Assembly (NCBI RefSeq): GCF_030852425.1
Contig: NZ_NSDM01000001.1
Span: forward strand, 682,001-746,000
Origin: Saccharothrix longispora
Lineage (GTDB): Bacteria; Actinomycetota; Actinomycetes; Mycobacteriales; Pseudonocardiaceae
Reading direction: 5' to 3'
Length of the DNA: 64,000 nucleotides
Each line of letters starts with the position of its first letter. Within the stretch, counting starts at the first letter, position 1. Under the pieces are notes generated by a model. That model was given only the letters and a program-made list of their open reading frames with translations, was not told where the DNA came from and ran no database searches. The position numbers were made by a program, and so were the translations under genes. This document shows, piece after piece, positions 29,446 through 39,613 of the stretch.

Positions 29446-30804
29446 CTACCCCCGGCTGACGTCCGTCATCTCGCCGCGGTCGACGACCTTGACGCGCGCG
29501 CGGCCGCGGGCGGCGCCGAGGGCGAGTTCGTGCGCGTCGAGCTTCAGCCATCCCTCGTTCGTGGTGAACGGCACGGCGCGCTCCTCCAGGAACCGCACCA
29601 CGGCCTCCGGGGACCGGGCAGGCGCCTCGGGCAGGTCCGGCGCGTCGGCGAGCAGGCTGGCCACGGTCTCCAGCGAGCAGCCCTTGGTGTGGCCGATGAG
29701 GCCGACCGGGCCGCGCTTGACCCACCCGGTGACGTAGACGCCGGTCATCGGCCGCTCGTCCAGGTCGAGCACGCGGCCCGCCCGGTGCGGCACGGTCCCG
29801 GACGAGTGGTCGAACGGCAGGTCGGCCAGGGGCGACGACAGGTAGCCCACGGCCCGGTACACGGCCTGCACGGACCAGTCGGTGAACTCGCCGGTGCCGC
29901 GCACGCCGCCCTCGCCGTCGAGCTCCATCCGCTCGGTGCGCAGCCCGCTGACCGAGCCGGACCCGAGCACCTCGACGGGAGCCTGGAGGAAGTGCAGGTG
30001 CAGCCGGCGCGGTCGGGAGCCGACGTCCCGGATCGCCCACTCCTGGAGGGTCTTCACGACCATCTCGACCTGCTTGTTCGACCGGATCGCGGCCATCGAC
30101 GCGGCGTCGAAGTCGATGCCCTCGGGGTGCACGACGACCTCGACGTTCGGCGAGTGGTCCAGCTCGCGCAGCTCCAGCGGCGTGAACTTGGCCTGCGCGG
30201 GGCCGCGCCGGCCGAAGACGTGCACGTCGGTGACGGGGCTCGCGGCGAGGCCCGCGTGGACGTTGTCGGGGATCTCGGTGGTGAGCAGCTCGTCGGCGGT
30301 CTTGGCGAGGATGCGGGCCACGTCGAGCGCGACGTTGCCGACGCCGAGCACGGCGACCTCGCGGGCGTTCAGCGGCCAGGTGCGCGGCACGTCCGGGTGC
30401 CCGTCGTACCAGGACACGAAGTCGGCCGCGCCGTGGGAGCCGTCGAGGTCGATGCCGGGGATGTCGAGGGGGCGGTCCTTCTCGGCCCCGGTGGAGAAGA
30501 CCACCGCGTCGTAGAACTGCTTCAGCTCGTCGAGCTTCACGTCCACGCCGTACTCGACGTTGCCGAAGAACCGCACCTCGGGCCGGTCGAGGATGCGCTG
30601 GAGGGCGTTGACGATGCCCTTGATGCGGGGGTGGTCGGGTGCGACGCCGTACCGGATCAGGCCGTAGGGGGCGGGCATCTTCTCGAAGATGTCGATGCTC
30701 ACGTCCCGCCCCGTGTCCGGGGTCACCGACTTGATCAGGCTGTCCGCCGCGTAGAGGCCGGCGGGACCGGCGCCGACGACGGCGACGCGCAGGGAACGAC
30801 TCAT
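29446..30804 (-). CDS. fprA: FprA-type ferredoxin/adrenodoxin-NADP+ reductase
   Basis: 452 residues from ATG 30804. The FAD-binding motif is VAVVGAGPAGLYAADSL and the NADP-binding motif VLGVGNVALDVARIL; APYGLIRYGVAPDHP and GWVKRGPVGLIGHTKGCS are typical of the adrenodoxin-reductase-like group that includes mycobacterial FprA. It passes electrons from NADPH to ferredoxins for P450s and iron metabolism. TAATCT lies six bases before the ATG, so a leaderless transcript is likely, and an IdeR-like box overlaps this -10, so iron repression is expected. Confidence 0.93.
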   Translation of the reverse strand: MSRSLRVAVVGAGPAGLYAADSLIKSVTPDTGRDVSIDIFEKMPAPYGLIRYGVAPDHPRIKGIVNALQRILDRPEVRFFGNVEYGVDVKLDELKQFYDAVVFSTGAEKDRPLDIPGIDLDGSHGAADFVSWYDGHPDVPRTWPLNAREVAVLGVGNVALDVARILAKTADELLTTEIPDNVHAGLAASPVTDVHVFGRRGPAQAKFTPLELRELDHSPNVEVVVHPEGIDFDAASMAAIRSNKQVEMVVKTLQEWAIRDVGSRPRRLHLHFLQAPVEVLGSGSVSGLRTERMELDGEGGVRGTGEFTDWSVQAVYRAVGYLSSPLADLPFDHSSGTVPHRAGRVLDLDERPMTGVYVTGWVKRGPVGLIGHTKGCSLETVASLLADAPDLPEAPARSPEAVVRFLEERAVPFTTNEGWLKLDAHELALGAARGRARVKVVDRGEMTDVSRG

Positions 30805-30813
30805 ACCTCAAGA

Positions 30814-30832
30814 TTAGGTGAGCCTAAGCTCA
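30814..30832. promoter_or_regulatory. IdeR/DmdR-type iron box between fprA and trpG
   Basis: TTAGGTGAGCCTAAGCTCA matches 15 of 19 positions of the IdeR consensus TTAGGTTAGGCTAACCTAA. It overlaps the probable fprA -10 (30811-30816 on the minus strand) and lies in the upstream part of the trpG promoter. Iron-loaded repressor would block fprA. Confidence 0.75.
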
Positions 30833-30857
30833 CTTCAGGCGAGAGGTGCGTCACGGC

Positions 30858-30863
30858 TACGCT
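30858..30863 (+). promoter_or_regulatory. -10 box of a probable leaderless trpG transcript
   Basis: TACGCT ends six bases before the trpG ATG (30870); no ribosome-binding sequence is present between them. Confidence 0.55.
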
Positions 30864-30869
30864 GGCGGC

Positions 30870-31514
30870 ATGCGCGTGCTCGTGGTCGACAACTACGACA
30901 GTTTCGTCTACAACCTGGTCCAGTACCTCGCCCAGCTCGGGGTCGAGTGCGTGGTCCGCCGCAACGACGAGGTCGGACTCGACGAGGTCGGCGACGTGGG
31001 CGGCGTCCTGGTCAGCCCCGGGCCGAGCACGCCGGACAAGGCGGGCCGGAGCATGGACGTCATCCGCCGCTGCGCGGACACCGGCGTGCCGGTCTTCGGC
31101 GTCTGCCTCGGCCACCAGGCCATCGGCGCCGTGTGGGGCGGCACGGTCGACCTCGCGCCGGAGCTGCTGCACGGCAAGACGAGCGTCGTGCACCACGACG
31201 GCGCCGGCGTGCTGGCCGGCGTGCCCAGCCCCTTCACCGCCACCCGCTACCACTCGCTGACCGTGCTGCCGGACACGATCCCGGCCGAGTTCGAGGTCAC
31301 CGCCCGCACCGACTCCGGCGTGGTCATGGGGATGCGGCACCGCGAGCTGCCGGTCGAGGGCGTCCAGTTCCACCCCGAGTCGGTGCTCACCGAGGGCGGC
31401 CACCGGATGCTCGCGAACTGGCTCCGGGTGTGCGGCCACGAGGTGCCCGAGGCGACCGTGGCCGACCTGGAGAACGGCATGCGCGCCCTGGCCGCCGCGG
31501 CCGGCCGGGTCTGA
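30870..31514 (+). CDS. trpG: Aminodeoxychorismate/anthranilate synthase component II (glutamine amidotransferase)
   Basis: 214 residues from ATG 30870 (MRVLVVDNYDSFVYNLVQYL). Class I glutamine amidotransferase triad: Cys in FGVCLGHQAIGA, His and Glu in GVQFHPESVLTEGG. It supplies ammonia to a chorismate-using partner for folate or tryptophan synthesis; in this chromosomal place (Rv0013 in mycobacteria) it is usually annotated trpG or pabA. Probably leaderless; faces fprA across an iron box. It ends at a strong terminator. Confidence 0.95.
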   Translation: MRVLVVDNYDSFVYNLVQYLAQLGVECVVRRNDEVGLDEVGDVGGVLVSPGPSTPDKAGRSMDVIRRCADTGVPVFGVCLGHQAIGAVWGGTVDLAPELLHGKTSVVHHDGAGVLAGVPSPFTATRYHSLTVLPDTIPAEFEVTARTDSGVVMGMRHRELPVEGVQFHPESVLTEGGHRMLANWLRVCGHEVPEATVADLENGMRALAAAAGRV

Positions 31515-31552
31515 CCCCCGACCCGACCCGCCCGGCGCGCTCGCCGGAACGC

Positions 31553-31594
31553 GAAGAGGGCCCCTCCCCCCGGACCGGGGGAGGGGCCCTCTTC
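31553..31594. terminator. Bidirectional terminator between trpG and pknB
   Basis: Perfect 18-bp stem (GAAGAGGGCCCCTCCCCC) with a six-base loop; the stem ends in CTTC on the pknB side. It is the strongest hairpin in the window by length. Confidence 0.93.
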
Positions 31595-31600
31595 ACTCGC

Positions 31601-33616
31601 CTACCTCGTGGTGGTCGTCGGCGGTCCGCCGCCCACGCCGAACTCGGCCAGGATCACGTTGATCCGCGCGGTCTTCGCCGCGGGCGTGTTCGGCTTGATC
31701 TCCTGGTCCAGGATCTTGTCCCGCTGCGAGATGTCCGTGGTCGGCTCCTTGTCGCTGACCACGAGGTCGTTGCCCGTCCACCCGGCCTGGTTGAGCTTCG
31801 TCCGGGCCTGGTTCTCGGTCATCCCGCGCAGGTCGGGCATGATGAACTGGTTCTCCTTCGACACGCTCAGCGTGACGAGGGTGCCCTTGTCCACCCGACC
31901 CGGCGCCGGGTTCTGCGCCACGACCTCGCCCTGGTCCACGGCGCTGTCGACTTCCTTGACCTGCACCTTGAACCCGCTGCCCTCCAGCGTGACGCGGGCG
32001 TTGTCGGCGGTCTGCCCCGTCACGTCCGGCAGCTGCACGTCGTCCGGCGCCTTGCCCAGGACCACGGTGACGGTGCTGCCCTTGGGCGCCTTCGTGCCGG
32101 GCGTCGGCGTCTGCTGCGCGACCTTCCCGACCAGGCCGGGGTCGCTGACCTCGACCGTCTCGGTGCTCTGCTGGAAGGCCCACTGCTCGGCCTCCAGCTT
32201 CTTCTGCGCCTCCGCCGGGCTCAGCCCCGCGACGCTCGGCACCTCGACCTGGTCGGCGGCCTTGCCGATGAACAGCTTCACCGAGCTGCGCTTCTCGACC
32301 TCGCGGTTGGCGGGCGGGTCGGTCTGCACGACCTTCCCGACCTGCTCCGCGGTGCACGGGATCTCCGCGCCCGGCTGGCACGGCACCAGCTCCACCTGCG
32401 GCAGGAGTCCGACGTCCTGGATCGCGGCGTTCGCGGCGGCCTGCGTCATGTCGACCACGGAGGGCACCGAGACCTTGTCGGTCGGCCCGACGCCCGGGTC
32501 CTCCTTGCCCATCAGCGTCGTGGTGATCCACGTGGCGAGCGCGAGCACCGCGACGCACAGCGCGACGACCACCGCGATCATGATCGTCTTCTTGCGCCGG
32601 GCGCGACGCTCCGCCTCCTCCTCGGACAGCGGGTCGTACTCGGCGGGCTCGTCGCGCTGCGCCTGCGGCCGGTGCCGGCCACCACCGCCGCCGACCACCT
32701 CGGTGCGCGCCGGCGACGACTGGTTCAGCATCGCGGTGCGTTCCTCGGCCGTCATCACGGCCGGCGCGGTCGGCCGCTGCCCCGACAGCACGCGCACCAG
32801 GTCGGCGCGCATCTCGGCGGCCGACTGGTAGCGGTTCGCCGGGCCCTTGGCCATCGCCTTGAGCACGATCGCGTCCAGCGCGGGCGTCACCTTGGGGTTC
32901 AGCGACGACGGCGGCTTCGGCTCCTCGCGCACGTGCTGGTAGGCCACGGCCACGGGCGAGTCGCCGGTGAACGGCGGCTCCCCGGTCAGCAGCTCGAACA
33001 GCACGCAGCCCGACGCGTACACGTCGGAGCGGCCGTCGACGGCCTCACCGCGCGCCTGCTCGGGGGACAGGTACTGGGCGGTTCCTATGACCGCCGCGGT
33101 CTGGGTGACGGCCGCTTGGCCGTCGTGCACGGCGCGGGCGATGCCGAAGTCCATCACCTTCACCGCGCCGGACTTCGTGATCATCACGTTGGCGGGCTTC
33201 ACGTCCCGGTGCACGATGCCGTGCCGGTGGCTGAAGTCCAGCGCCGCCGACACGTCCGCCATGACCTCCATGGCGCGCTTGCCCGACAGCGGGCCCTGCG
33301 TCTTGACGATGTCGCGCAGCGTCCGGCCGTCGACGAACTCCATGACGATGTAGGGCAGCGGTCCGTACTCGGTCTGCGTCTCGCCCGTGTCGTAGACGGC
33401 GACGATCGCGGGGTGGTTCAACGCCGCGGAGTTCTGCGCCTCCCGGCGGAACCGCTCCTGGAACTGGGCGTCCCGGGCGAGGTCAGCGCGCAGCACCTTG
33501 ATGGCGACGTCGCGGCCGAGCCGGACGTCCCGGCCCTTGTGCACCTCCGACATACCGCCGTAGCCGAGCGTCTCACCCAGTTCGTAGCGGTTGGAGAGCA
33601 GTCGCGGAGTGCTCAT
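31601..33616 (-). CDS. pknB: Ser/Thr protein kinase PknB with PASTA domains
   Basis: 671 residues from ATG 33616. Kinase domain residues 1-280: catalytic Lys40, HRDVKPAN with Asp138, DFG at 156-158, and activation-loop Thr171 and Thr173 in the spacing of mycobacterial PknB. One membrane helix at 344-367. Four extracellular PASTA domains follow (about 378-660) and bind muropeptide or lipid II. A juxtamembrane acidic-basic segment (SEEEAERRARRKK) precedes the helix. It phosphorylates cell-wall and division proteins, countered by PstP. Last gene of the fhaA-pknB operon. Confidence 0.98.
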   Translation of the reverse strand: MSTPRLLSNRYELGETLGYGGMSEVHKGRDVRLGRDVAIKVLRADLARDAQFQERFRREAQNSAALNHPAIVAVYDTGETQTEYGPLPYIVMEFVDGRTLRDIVKTQGPLSGKRAMEVMADVSAALDFSHRHGIVHRDVKPANVMITKSGAVKVMDFGIARAVHDGQAAVTQTAAVIGTAQYLSPEQARGEAVDGRSDVYASGCVLFELLTGEPPFTGDSPVAVAYQHVREEPKPPSSLNPKVTPALDAIVLKAMAKGPANRYQSAAEMRADLVRVLSGQRPTAPAVMTAEERTAMLNQSSPARTEVVGGGGGRHRPQAQRDEPAEYDPLSEEEAERRARRKKTIMIAVVVALCVAVLALATWITTTLMGKEDPGVGPTDKVSVPSVVDMTQAAANAAIQDVGLLPQVELVPCQPGAEIPCTAEQVGKVVQTDPPANREVEKRSSVKLFIGKAADQVEVPSVAGLSPAEAQKKLEAEQWAFQQSTETVEVSDPGLVGKVAQQTPTPGTKAPKGSTVTVVLGKAPDDVQLPDVTGQTADNARVTLEGSGFKVQVKEVDSAVDQGEVVAQNPAPGRVDKGTLVTLSVSKENQFIMPDLRGMTENQARTKLNQAGWTGNDLVVSDKEPTTDISQRDKILDQEIKPNTPAAKTARINVILAEFGVGGGPPTTTTR

Positions 33617-33707
33617 CAGTGCTTCGTCCCGCTCCTCGTCAACGGTCTCACCTTCACGCCTTGCCTTCGCGTGCCTGCCGCTCCGGTCCGTTCGCACCGT
33701 TTCGGCC

Positions 33708-35258
33708 TCATGTCGGTACACAGGTCACCGTGACCCGTGAGCCGATCGCAACCTCACCGGTCGGCGCCACGTCCGACACCAGGCACCTCGCCTCGTCACC
33801 CGGCGCGCCCCCGTCCACGGAGTGCACCTCGGGTTCCAGGCCGTGCCCGGAGAGCTTCTTCGCGACCTCGTCCACCGGCAGGTCGACGTAGTCCGACTTC
33901 GTGATCGTCACCTTCGGTTTTCCGGGGAGCCGATCGGTGGAGTCGTCCAGCGGTCGGGCGCTCGTCGTGCCCTGCCGGCTCGCACCGCCGGGGACCTCGT
34001 CGTCGTTCAGGGCGCGCACGACCACCACGCCGAGCACCAGCAATGCGGCCACCAGCACAGCGACCATAACCCACAGGAGCGCACGGTTGCGCCTCGGTGG
34101 GCCCGGGGCCGGCGGCAACGGACGGAAAGCACCCGTGTGCGGAGTGTTCATACCCGATGGCACCGGTTGCATGCCCGGCCGGGACCCCGGGTGGCTCGCC
34201 GGCACGCCCGGGTGGGTGTGCTGCGGCGGGGCCATGTGGGCCGGATTCATCTGGGCCGGATTCATCTGGGCCGAGTTCATCTGGGCCGAGTTCATCTGGA
34301 CGGGGTTGAGCTGCGGCTGCTGCTGCGGTGGTGTCATCGGCTGCCCGAGCTGCTGCTGGCCCATGGGCTGCCCCATCGGCTGGCCGCCGACCACCATGGC
34401 CAGCCCCGACGGCGCCGGCAGCGGCTGGCCCGCCCGCACCGCGCTCACCGCCGACGCGAACTCGCCGCCGTTGCGGTACCGCTGCCGCGGGTCCTTCACC
34501 AGGGTCGCCTCGATCAGCGCGCGCGGACCCGGCGGCACGTCCGGCGGCAGGGGCGGCGCCATGTCGCGGATGTGCATCATCGCGACCGTCACCGCGTTCT
34601 CCGACAGGAACGGCCGGTGCCCGGTCAGGCACTCGTAACCGCACACGGCCAGCGCGTACACGTCCGACGCGGGTTCCGCCGCGTGCCCCAGGGCCTGCTC
34701 CGGCGCGATGTAGTGGGCGGTGCCCATCACCATGCCGCTGTGCGTCACCGGCACCGCGTCGGCGGCCTTCGCGATGCCGAAGTCGGTGATCTTCACCTTG
34801 CCCGAGGGCGTCACCAGGATGTTGCCCGGCTTCACGTCCCGGTGCACGAGACCCCGCTCGTGCGCGGCCTGCAACGCGTTGCCCGCCTGCTCCAGCACGT
34901 CGAGCGTGCGTTCCGCGTTGAGCCTGCCGCGCGCGATGACCGCCGCCAGCGGCTCGCCCTCGACCAGCTCCATCACCAGGTAGGCGGTGTCCTCCGGCCC
35001 GTCCGGCACCGACGCGGTCTCGCCGTAGTCGTGCACCGAGGCGATGCCCGGGTGGTTCAACGACGCCGTGGTGCGCGCCTCGATGCGGAACCGGTTGAGG
35101 AACTCCGCGTCCCCCGACAGCTCCGCCTTGAGCACCTTCACCGCGACCCGGCGGTCGAGCCGGGTGTCGTCGGCCTCCCAGACCTCGCCCATGCCGCCGA
35201 CGGCGATCCGCTTGCCCAGGCGGTACCGGTCGGCGAGCAACTGGCCGGAGGTCAGCAT
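33708..35258 (-). CDS. pknA: Ser/Thr protein kinase PknA with a single PASTA-like domain
   Basis: 516 residues from ATG 35258, overlapping the pbpA stop by one base. Kinase domain: Lys41, HRDVKPGN with Asp141, and an intact activation loop. A Gln/Met/Asn/Pro-rich linker ([19 protein letters not shown]) precedes the membrane helix (about 394-417). The C-terminal 70 residues ([20 protein letters not shown], then [10 protein letters not shown]) have the PASTA fold pattern, unlike Mycobacterium tuberculosis PknA, which lacks one. It works with PknB in growth and septation control. Confidence 0.97.
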   Translation of the reverse strand: MLTSGQLLADRYRLGKRIAVGGMGEVWEADDTRLDRRVAVKVLKAELSGDAEFLNRFRIEARTTASLNHPGIASVHDYGETASVPDGPEDTAYLVMELVEGEPLAAVIARGRLNAERTLDVLEQAGNALQAAHERGLVHRDVKPGNILVTPSGKVKITDFGIAKAADAVPVTHSGMVMGTAHYIAPEQALGHAAEPASDVYALAVCGYECLTGHRPFLSENAVTVAMMHIRDMAPPLPPDVPPGPRALIEATLVKDPRQRYRNGGEFASAVSAVRAGQPLPAPSGLAMVVGGQPMGQPMGQQQLGQPMTPPQQQPQLNPVQMNSAQMNSAQMNPAQMNPAHMAPPQHTHPGVPASHPGSRPGMQPVPSGMNTPHTGAFRPLPPAPGPPRRNRALLWVMVAVLVAALLVLGVVVVRALNDDEVPGGASRQGTTSARPLDDSTDRLPGKPKVTITKSDYVDLPVDEVAKKLSGHGLEPEVHSVDGGAPGDEARCLVSDVAPTGEVAIGSRVTVTCVPT

Positions 35259-36727
35259 CAGCGTCCCCCGAGGTAGGCGCCGACGACCGCGCGGCCGATC
35301 GGCGCCGCGACCCGGCCACCGGTGGCGGCGAGACCCACCTGACCACCGTTCTCCACGATCACCGCGATGGCGATCTGCGGGTCCTGGGCCGGCGCGAACC
35401 CGACGTACCAGGCGTGCGGCTTGGTCGACTTCACGTCCTCGCCGTGCTCGGCGGTGCCGGTCTTCGACGCGATCTGCACGCCGGACAGCTTGCCGCCGCC
35501 CGACGTGTTGTTCTCCGACGCGACCATCATGTCGCGCAGCATGGAGGCGTGCTCCGGCTCCATCGCCTCGTCGACCTCGTCCGGGCTGGTCTCGCTGATG
35601 GCCTCGAAGTCGGCGGCCAGGACCTTCTGCACCAGGTGCGGCTGCATCCGCACGCCGCCGTTGGCGATGGTCGCCGCCATCACCGCGTTGGCCAGCGGCG
35701 TGACGTGGACGTCCTTCTGGCCGATGCCCGTCTGGTACACCGACGGCTTGTCCGACATCTCGCCCAGGCCGGACGGCACCACCGGCAGCGGGATCTCCAG
35801 GTCCTGCTCGCCGATGCCGAACTTCGCCGCCTGGTCGCGCAGCTTGTCCGGGCCCAGCTCGTTGGCCAGCACCGCGAACGCCGTGTTGCACGACTTCGCC
35901 AGCGCCTCCTGCAACGTGGCCGTGACGCCGTTGCCGCAGATCGTGTCGTTGAAGTTCGGCAGCTGCGTGTTCGTGCCGGGCAGCGTGATCGACGGCCTGC
36001 CGTCGACCTCGCTCTCCTTGGTCTTGCCCTCGGCGAGCGCCGCGGCCGTCACGACCAGCTTGAACGTCGAGCCGGGCGGGTAGATCTGGCGCACCGCGCG
36101 GTTGAGCATGGGCTCGGACTCGTCCTCGTTGAGCCGCAGCCACGCCTCTTCCTGCACGTCCCCGTCGTGGCTGGCCAGCTCGTTCGGGTCGTAGGACGGG
36201 GTGCTGGCCATCGCCAGGATCTCCCCGGTCTGCGGCTTGATCGCCACCACCGTGCCGGTCAGGCCCTGGCTCGACAGCTGCTCGTACGCCGTCCGCTGGA
36301 GCTTCGCGTCGATGGTGAGCTGGATGTTGCCGCCCTTGGGGTCGCGGCCCGTGATCAGGTCCGACAGGCGGCGCGCGAACAGCCGGTCGTCCGACCCGTT
36401 CAGCAGGTCGTCCTCGGCGCGCTCCAGGCCGCCCGTGCCGTAGATCAGCGAGAAGTAGCCGGTGACCGGTGCGTACACCGGCCCGTCGGCGTACGTCCGC
36501 AGGTACTCCAGGCGGTCGTCGGTCCGCTGCACGGCGGCCAGCGGCGTGCCGTCGGAGGCGATGATCTGGCCGCGCTCCCGGGAGTACTGGTCCAGGATGA
36601 CCCGCGAGTTCAGCGGGTTCTTGCGGTAGTCGTCGGCCTTGATGACCTGAACGTACGTGGCGTTGCCCAGCAGCAGCACCATCAGCGCCATCATGGCGAG
36701 GCCGACCCGGCGGAGCGGTGTGTTCAT
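35258..36727 (-). CDS. pbpA: Penicillin-binding protein PbpA (class B transpeptidase)
   Basis: 489 residues from ATG 36727, overlapping the rodA stop by four bases. An N-terminal membrane anchor ([20 protein letters not shown]) precedes the dimerisation region. Transpeptidase motifs are SxxK in PPGSTFKLV, SxN in SCNTAFA and KTG in [11 protein letters not shown]. Extracytoplasmic; cross-links peptidoglycan with the adjacent RodA polymerase. Regulated by the kinases of this operon in related bacteria. Confidence 0.97.
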   Translation of the reverse strand: MNTPLRRVGLAMMALMVLLLGNATYVQVIKADDYRKNPLNSRVILDQYSRERGQIIASDGTPLAAVQRTDDRLEYLRTYADGPVYAPVTGYFSLIYGTGGLERAEDDLLNGSDDRLFARRLSDLITGRDPKGGNIQLTIDAKLQRTAYEQLSSQGLTGTVVAIKPQTGEILAMASTPSYDPNELASHDGDVQEEAWLRLNEDESEPMLNRAVRQIYPPGSTFKLVVTAAALAEGKTKESEVDGRPSITLPGTNTQLPNFNDTICGNGVTATLQEALAKSCNTAFAVLANELGPDKLRDQAAKFGIGEQDLEIPLPVVPSGLGEMSDKPSVYQTGIGQKDVHVTPLANAVMAATIANGGVRMQPHLVQKVLAADFEAISETSPDEVDEAMEPEHASMLRDMMVASENNTSGGGKLSGVQIASKTGTAEHGEDVKSTKPHAWYVGFAPAQDPQIAIAVIVENGGQVGLAATGGRVAAPIGRAVVGAYLGGR

Positions 36728-38187
36728 TTGGGACGCTCCACCATGACTGTGAACTGGTCGGCGATGGCCGGCTGCTGCGGCCTCGGCTTCGGGGTCGTCT
36801 TGGGCGCCCGCGCCGCGTCGGAGATCCGCAGCAGCAGCGCCACCAGGATGTAGTTCGCCAGCAGCGACGAGCCGCCCTTGGACAGGAACGGCGCGGTGAT
36901 GCCCGTCATCGGGATCAGCTTCGTCACGCCGCCGACGATGATGAAGATCTGGAACGCCACGGCGAACGCGAGGCCGCCGCCGAGCAGCTTGCCGAACGTG
37001 TCCCGCACGGCCAGCGCCGTCCGCAGGCCGCGCAGCGCGAGCACGGTGTAGATCAGCAGCACCGCGGCCAGGCCGACGAAGCCCAGCTCCTCGCCGATCA
37101 CGGCGGTGATGAAGTCGGTGTTGGCCTCGGGGATCTCGTCCGGCCGCCCGCCGCCCAGGCCGGCGCCGAACAGGCCGCCCGTGCCCAGGCCGAACAGCGA
37201 CTGGAGGATCTGGTGGCCCTTGCCGTACGGGTCGGCGAACGGGTCCAGCCAGTTGTCCACGCGGACCTGCACGTGGCCGAACAGCTTCCACGCCACGAAC
37301 GCGCCCACGCAGAACATGACCACGCCCAGCACGACCCACGCCGCGCGCTCGGTGGCCACGTACAGCAGCACCAGCACGATGCCGAAGAACAGCAGGGACG
37401 AGCCCAGGTCCTTCTGGAGCACCATGATGCTCACGCCGACCGCCCACGCGGCGATCAGCGGACCCAGGTCCCGCGCGCGCGGCAGGTCCAGGCCCAGCAC
37501 GCGGCGGCCCGCGATGGTGAACAGGTCCCGCTTCGACACCAGGAACGCGGCGAAGAAGACCATCAGCAGGATCTTCGCGAACTCGCCCGGCTGGATGGAG
37601 AACGCGCCGAAGCTCAGCCAGATCTTCGCGCCGTTGATCTCGGGCGCGATGAAGCTCGGCAGCACACCGGGCAGCACCAGCGCGATCAGGCCGAGGAAGC
37701 CGAACGTGTACCCGTAGCGGGCGAGCGTGCGGTGGTCGGACAGCACCTTGAGCACCGTGCAGAACAGCACGAGCGCGATGGCGGTCCACAGCACCTGCTT
37801 GCCCGCCGCCGGGTCCCAGAGCTCCCCGTTCGGGAACTTCACGTCGGCCATCGCCAGGTCGATCCGGTGGATCATGACCAGGCCGAGGCCGTTGAGCAGC
37901 GCGACGCACGGCAGGATCACCGGGTCGGCGTACGGGGCCCACCGGCGCACCGCGAGGTGCGCCACGGTCAGCAGGCCCAGGTAGGCGAGGCCGAGCCACA
38001 CGATGCGCATGGTCAGCTCCTTCTCCTGGTTGGCCTCGACCAGGATCAGGGCGCCCGTGACGAGCACGGCGGCGAACCCGAGCATGAAGAGTTCGGTGCC
38101 GCGTCTCGTGGGCGGCTTCAGACCGGGCGACGTGCTGCTCGCCGCCGCGAGCGGTGTGCCCTCCGCTCCGGGGACCGGCGAACCCAT
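36724..38187 (-). CDS. rodA: SEDS glycosyltransferase RodA/FtsW
   Basis: 487 residues from ATG 38187. After a 30-residue cytoplasmic start there are about ten to twelve membrane helices. SEDS motifs are visible: [20 protein letters not shown] with [36 protein letters not shown], and [20 protein letters not shown] with [17 protein letters not shown]. It polymerises glycan strands from lipid II; PbpA is its transpeptidase partner. Confidence 0.97.
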   Translation of the reverse strand: MGSPVPGAEGTPLAAASSTSPGLKPPTRRGTELFMLGFAAVLVTGALILVEANQEKELTMRIVWLGLAYLGLLTVAHLAVRRWAPYADPVILPCVALLNGLGLVMIHRIDLAMADVKFPNGELWDPAAGKQVLWTAIALVLFCTVLKVLSDHRTLARYGYTFGFLGLIALVLPGVLPSFIAPEINGAKIWLSFGAFSIQPGEFAKILLMVFFAAFLVSKRDLFTIAGRRVLGLDLPRARDLGPLIAAWAVGVSIMVLQKDLGSSLLFFGIVLVLLYVATERAAWVVLGVVMFCVGAFVAWKLFGHVQVRVDNWLDPFADPYGKGHQILQSLFGLGTGGLFGAGLGGGRPDEIPEANTDFITAVIGEELGFVGLAAVLLIYTVLALRGLRTALAVRDTFGKLLGGGLAFAVAFQIFIIVGGVTKLIPMTGITAPFLSKGGSSLLANYILVALLLRISDAARAPKTTPKPRPQQPAIADQFTVMVERPK

Positions 38188-38191
38188 GCGA

Positions 38192-39613
38192 CTACTGACC
38201 CTTTCGGCAGTCCGTACCCGGTTTCGGCACGGGCGTGGTGAGGGGGGTCCCCTCCGGAGTGGTGGTCGTGGTGGTCGTCTCGGTCGAGGTCGCCCCCTCG
38301 GGGGGCGCGCCGACCGGTGCGGTGGTGGTGGTCGTCGGCGTGGCCGCGGTGGTCGTCGTGGTCGCCCCCGTGTCCGGCGGGCAGAGCCGCAGCGTCTGCT
38401 CGGTGCGCAGCCGGCGGATCGCCTCCCGGGCGCCCTCGATGCCGTCCACGTCGGTGATGCCGTTGCGCACCACGTCCCGGATGGCGACCTTCAGGTCGTC
38501 CACGCCGATCGGCTCGCACGCCTGCGCGCCGGGCGGGCACGAGCCCTCGACCCGGGAGTGCAGGGCGAAGCCGAACACGCTGCCGGTGACACCGCGGAAC
38601 ACCGACACCTCGCCGGTGTCGCCCACGCCCACGTAGTACTGGCGCAGCACGTACCAGCGCGTGCCCAGGCCCGCCGCGACCAGCAGCAGGATCACGAACA
38701 GGACCAGCGCGAACGCCTTGAGCCGGTGACCGCGCCGTCGCCGGGGGTCCGGCGGCGGCTGCACGGGGTCGACCCGCGGCGGGGCGGGCCTCGGCCCCGT
38801 GATCGAACTCGCCCGCGAGGCGGGCGAGTCGGGCGGCGGCGGGTCCTCGCTGCCGTCCCCGGCGGCGCCGCCCACTATCGGGGCGTCGTCGCCGAAGTCG
38901 ACGTCGACCACGTCGGCGATGACCACCGTGACGTTGTCGGGACCGCCGCCCTTGAGCGCCAGCTCGATCATCCGGTCCGCGCACGCCTGCGGGTCCGGGA
39001 TGCGGATGGCCTCCTCCAGCGTCTCCATGCTCACGACGCCGGACAGGCCGTCCGAGCACAGCAGGTAGCGGTCGCCCGGCCGGGCTTCCCGCACCATCAG
39101 CCTCGGCTCCACCTCGTGGCCGGTCAGCGCGCGCAGCAGCAGCGAGCGCTGCGGGTGCGTGGCCGCCTCCTCCTCGGTGATCCGGCCCTCGTCGATCAGG
39201 GACTGCACGAACGTGTCGTCGTGCGTGATCTGCGTGAAGGTGCCGTTGCGCAGCATGTAGGCGCGCGAGTCGCCGATGTGCACCATGCCGAGCCGGGTGC
39301 CCGCGAACAGCACGGCGGTGAGCGTGGTGCCCATGCCGTCCAGGTCGGGGTCGCTCTGCACGAGCTCGGAGATCGCGCCGTTGCCGGCGATCACCGCGTC
39401 GCGCAGCTGGCCGAGCAGGTCGTCGCCGGGCTCGTCGTCGTCGAGCGGGGCCAGGGCGGCGATGACCACCTTGCTGGCGACCTCGCCCGCGGCGTGGCCG
39501 CCCATGCCGTCGGCGAGCGCGAGCAGGCGGGGGCCCGCGTACACGGAGTCCTGGTTGTTCGAGCGCACCAGGCCTCGGTCGCTGCGGGCCGCGTATCGAA
39601 GGACGAGGGTCAT
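38192..39613 (-). CDS. pstP: PP2C-type Ser/Thr phosphatase PstP
   Basis: 473 residues from ATG 39613, overlapping the fhaB stop by four bases. The PP2C domain (about 1-235) has the metal sites in RSNNQDSVYAGPRLLALADGMGGHAAGE, MGTTLTAVLF, HIGDSRAYML and GGPDNVTVVIADV (each shown in part). One membrane helix near residue 300 (LKAFALVLFVILLLVAAGLG) is followed by an extracellular domain with two Cys and a Thr/Ala/Pro-rich tail. It dephosphorylates PknA/PknB targets. Confidence 0.96.
   Translation of the reverse strand: MTLVLRYAARSDRGLVRSNNQDSVYAGPRLLALADGMGGHAAGEVASKVVIAALAPLDDDEPGDDLLGQLRDAVIAGNGAISELVQSDPDLDGMGTTLTAVLFAGTRLGMVHIGDSRAYMLRNGTFTQITHDDTFVQSLIDEGRITEEEAATHPQRSLLLRALTGHEVEPRLMVREARPGDRYLLCSDGLSGVVSMETLEEAIRIPDPQACADRMIELALKGGGPDNVTVVIADVVDVDFGDDAPIVGGAAGDGSEDPPPPDSPASRASSITGPRPAPPRVDPVQPPPDPRRRRGHRLKAFALVLFVILLLVAAGLGTRWYVLRQYYVGVGDTGEVSVFRGVTGSVFGFALHSRVEGSCPPGAQACEPIGVDDLKVAIRDVVRNGITDVDGIEGAREAIRRLRTEQTLRLCPPDTGATTTTTAATPTTTTTAPVGAPPEGATSTETTTTTTTPEGTPLTTPVPKPGTDCRKGQ

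Noticed and set aside
29446..30811. A 461-codon alternative frame on the same strand as fprA
   Set aside because: Out of frame with fprA, Arg-rich and without Rossmann motifs.
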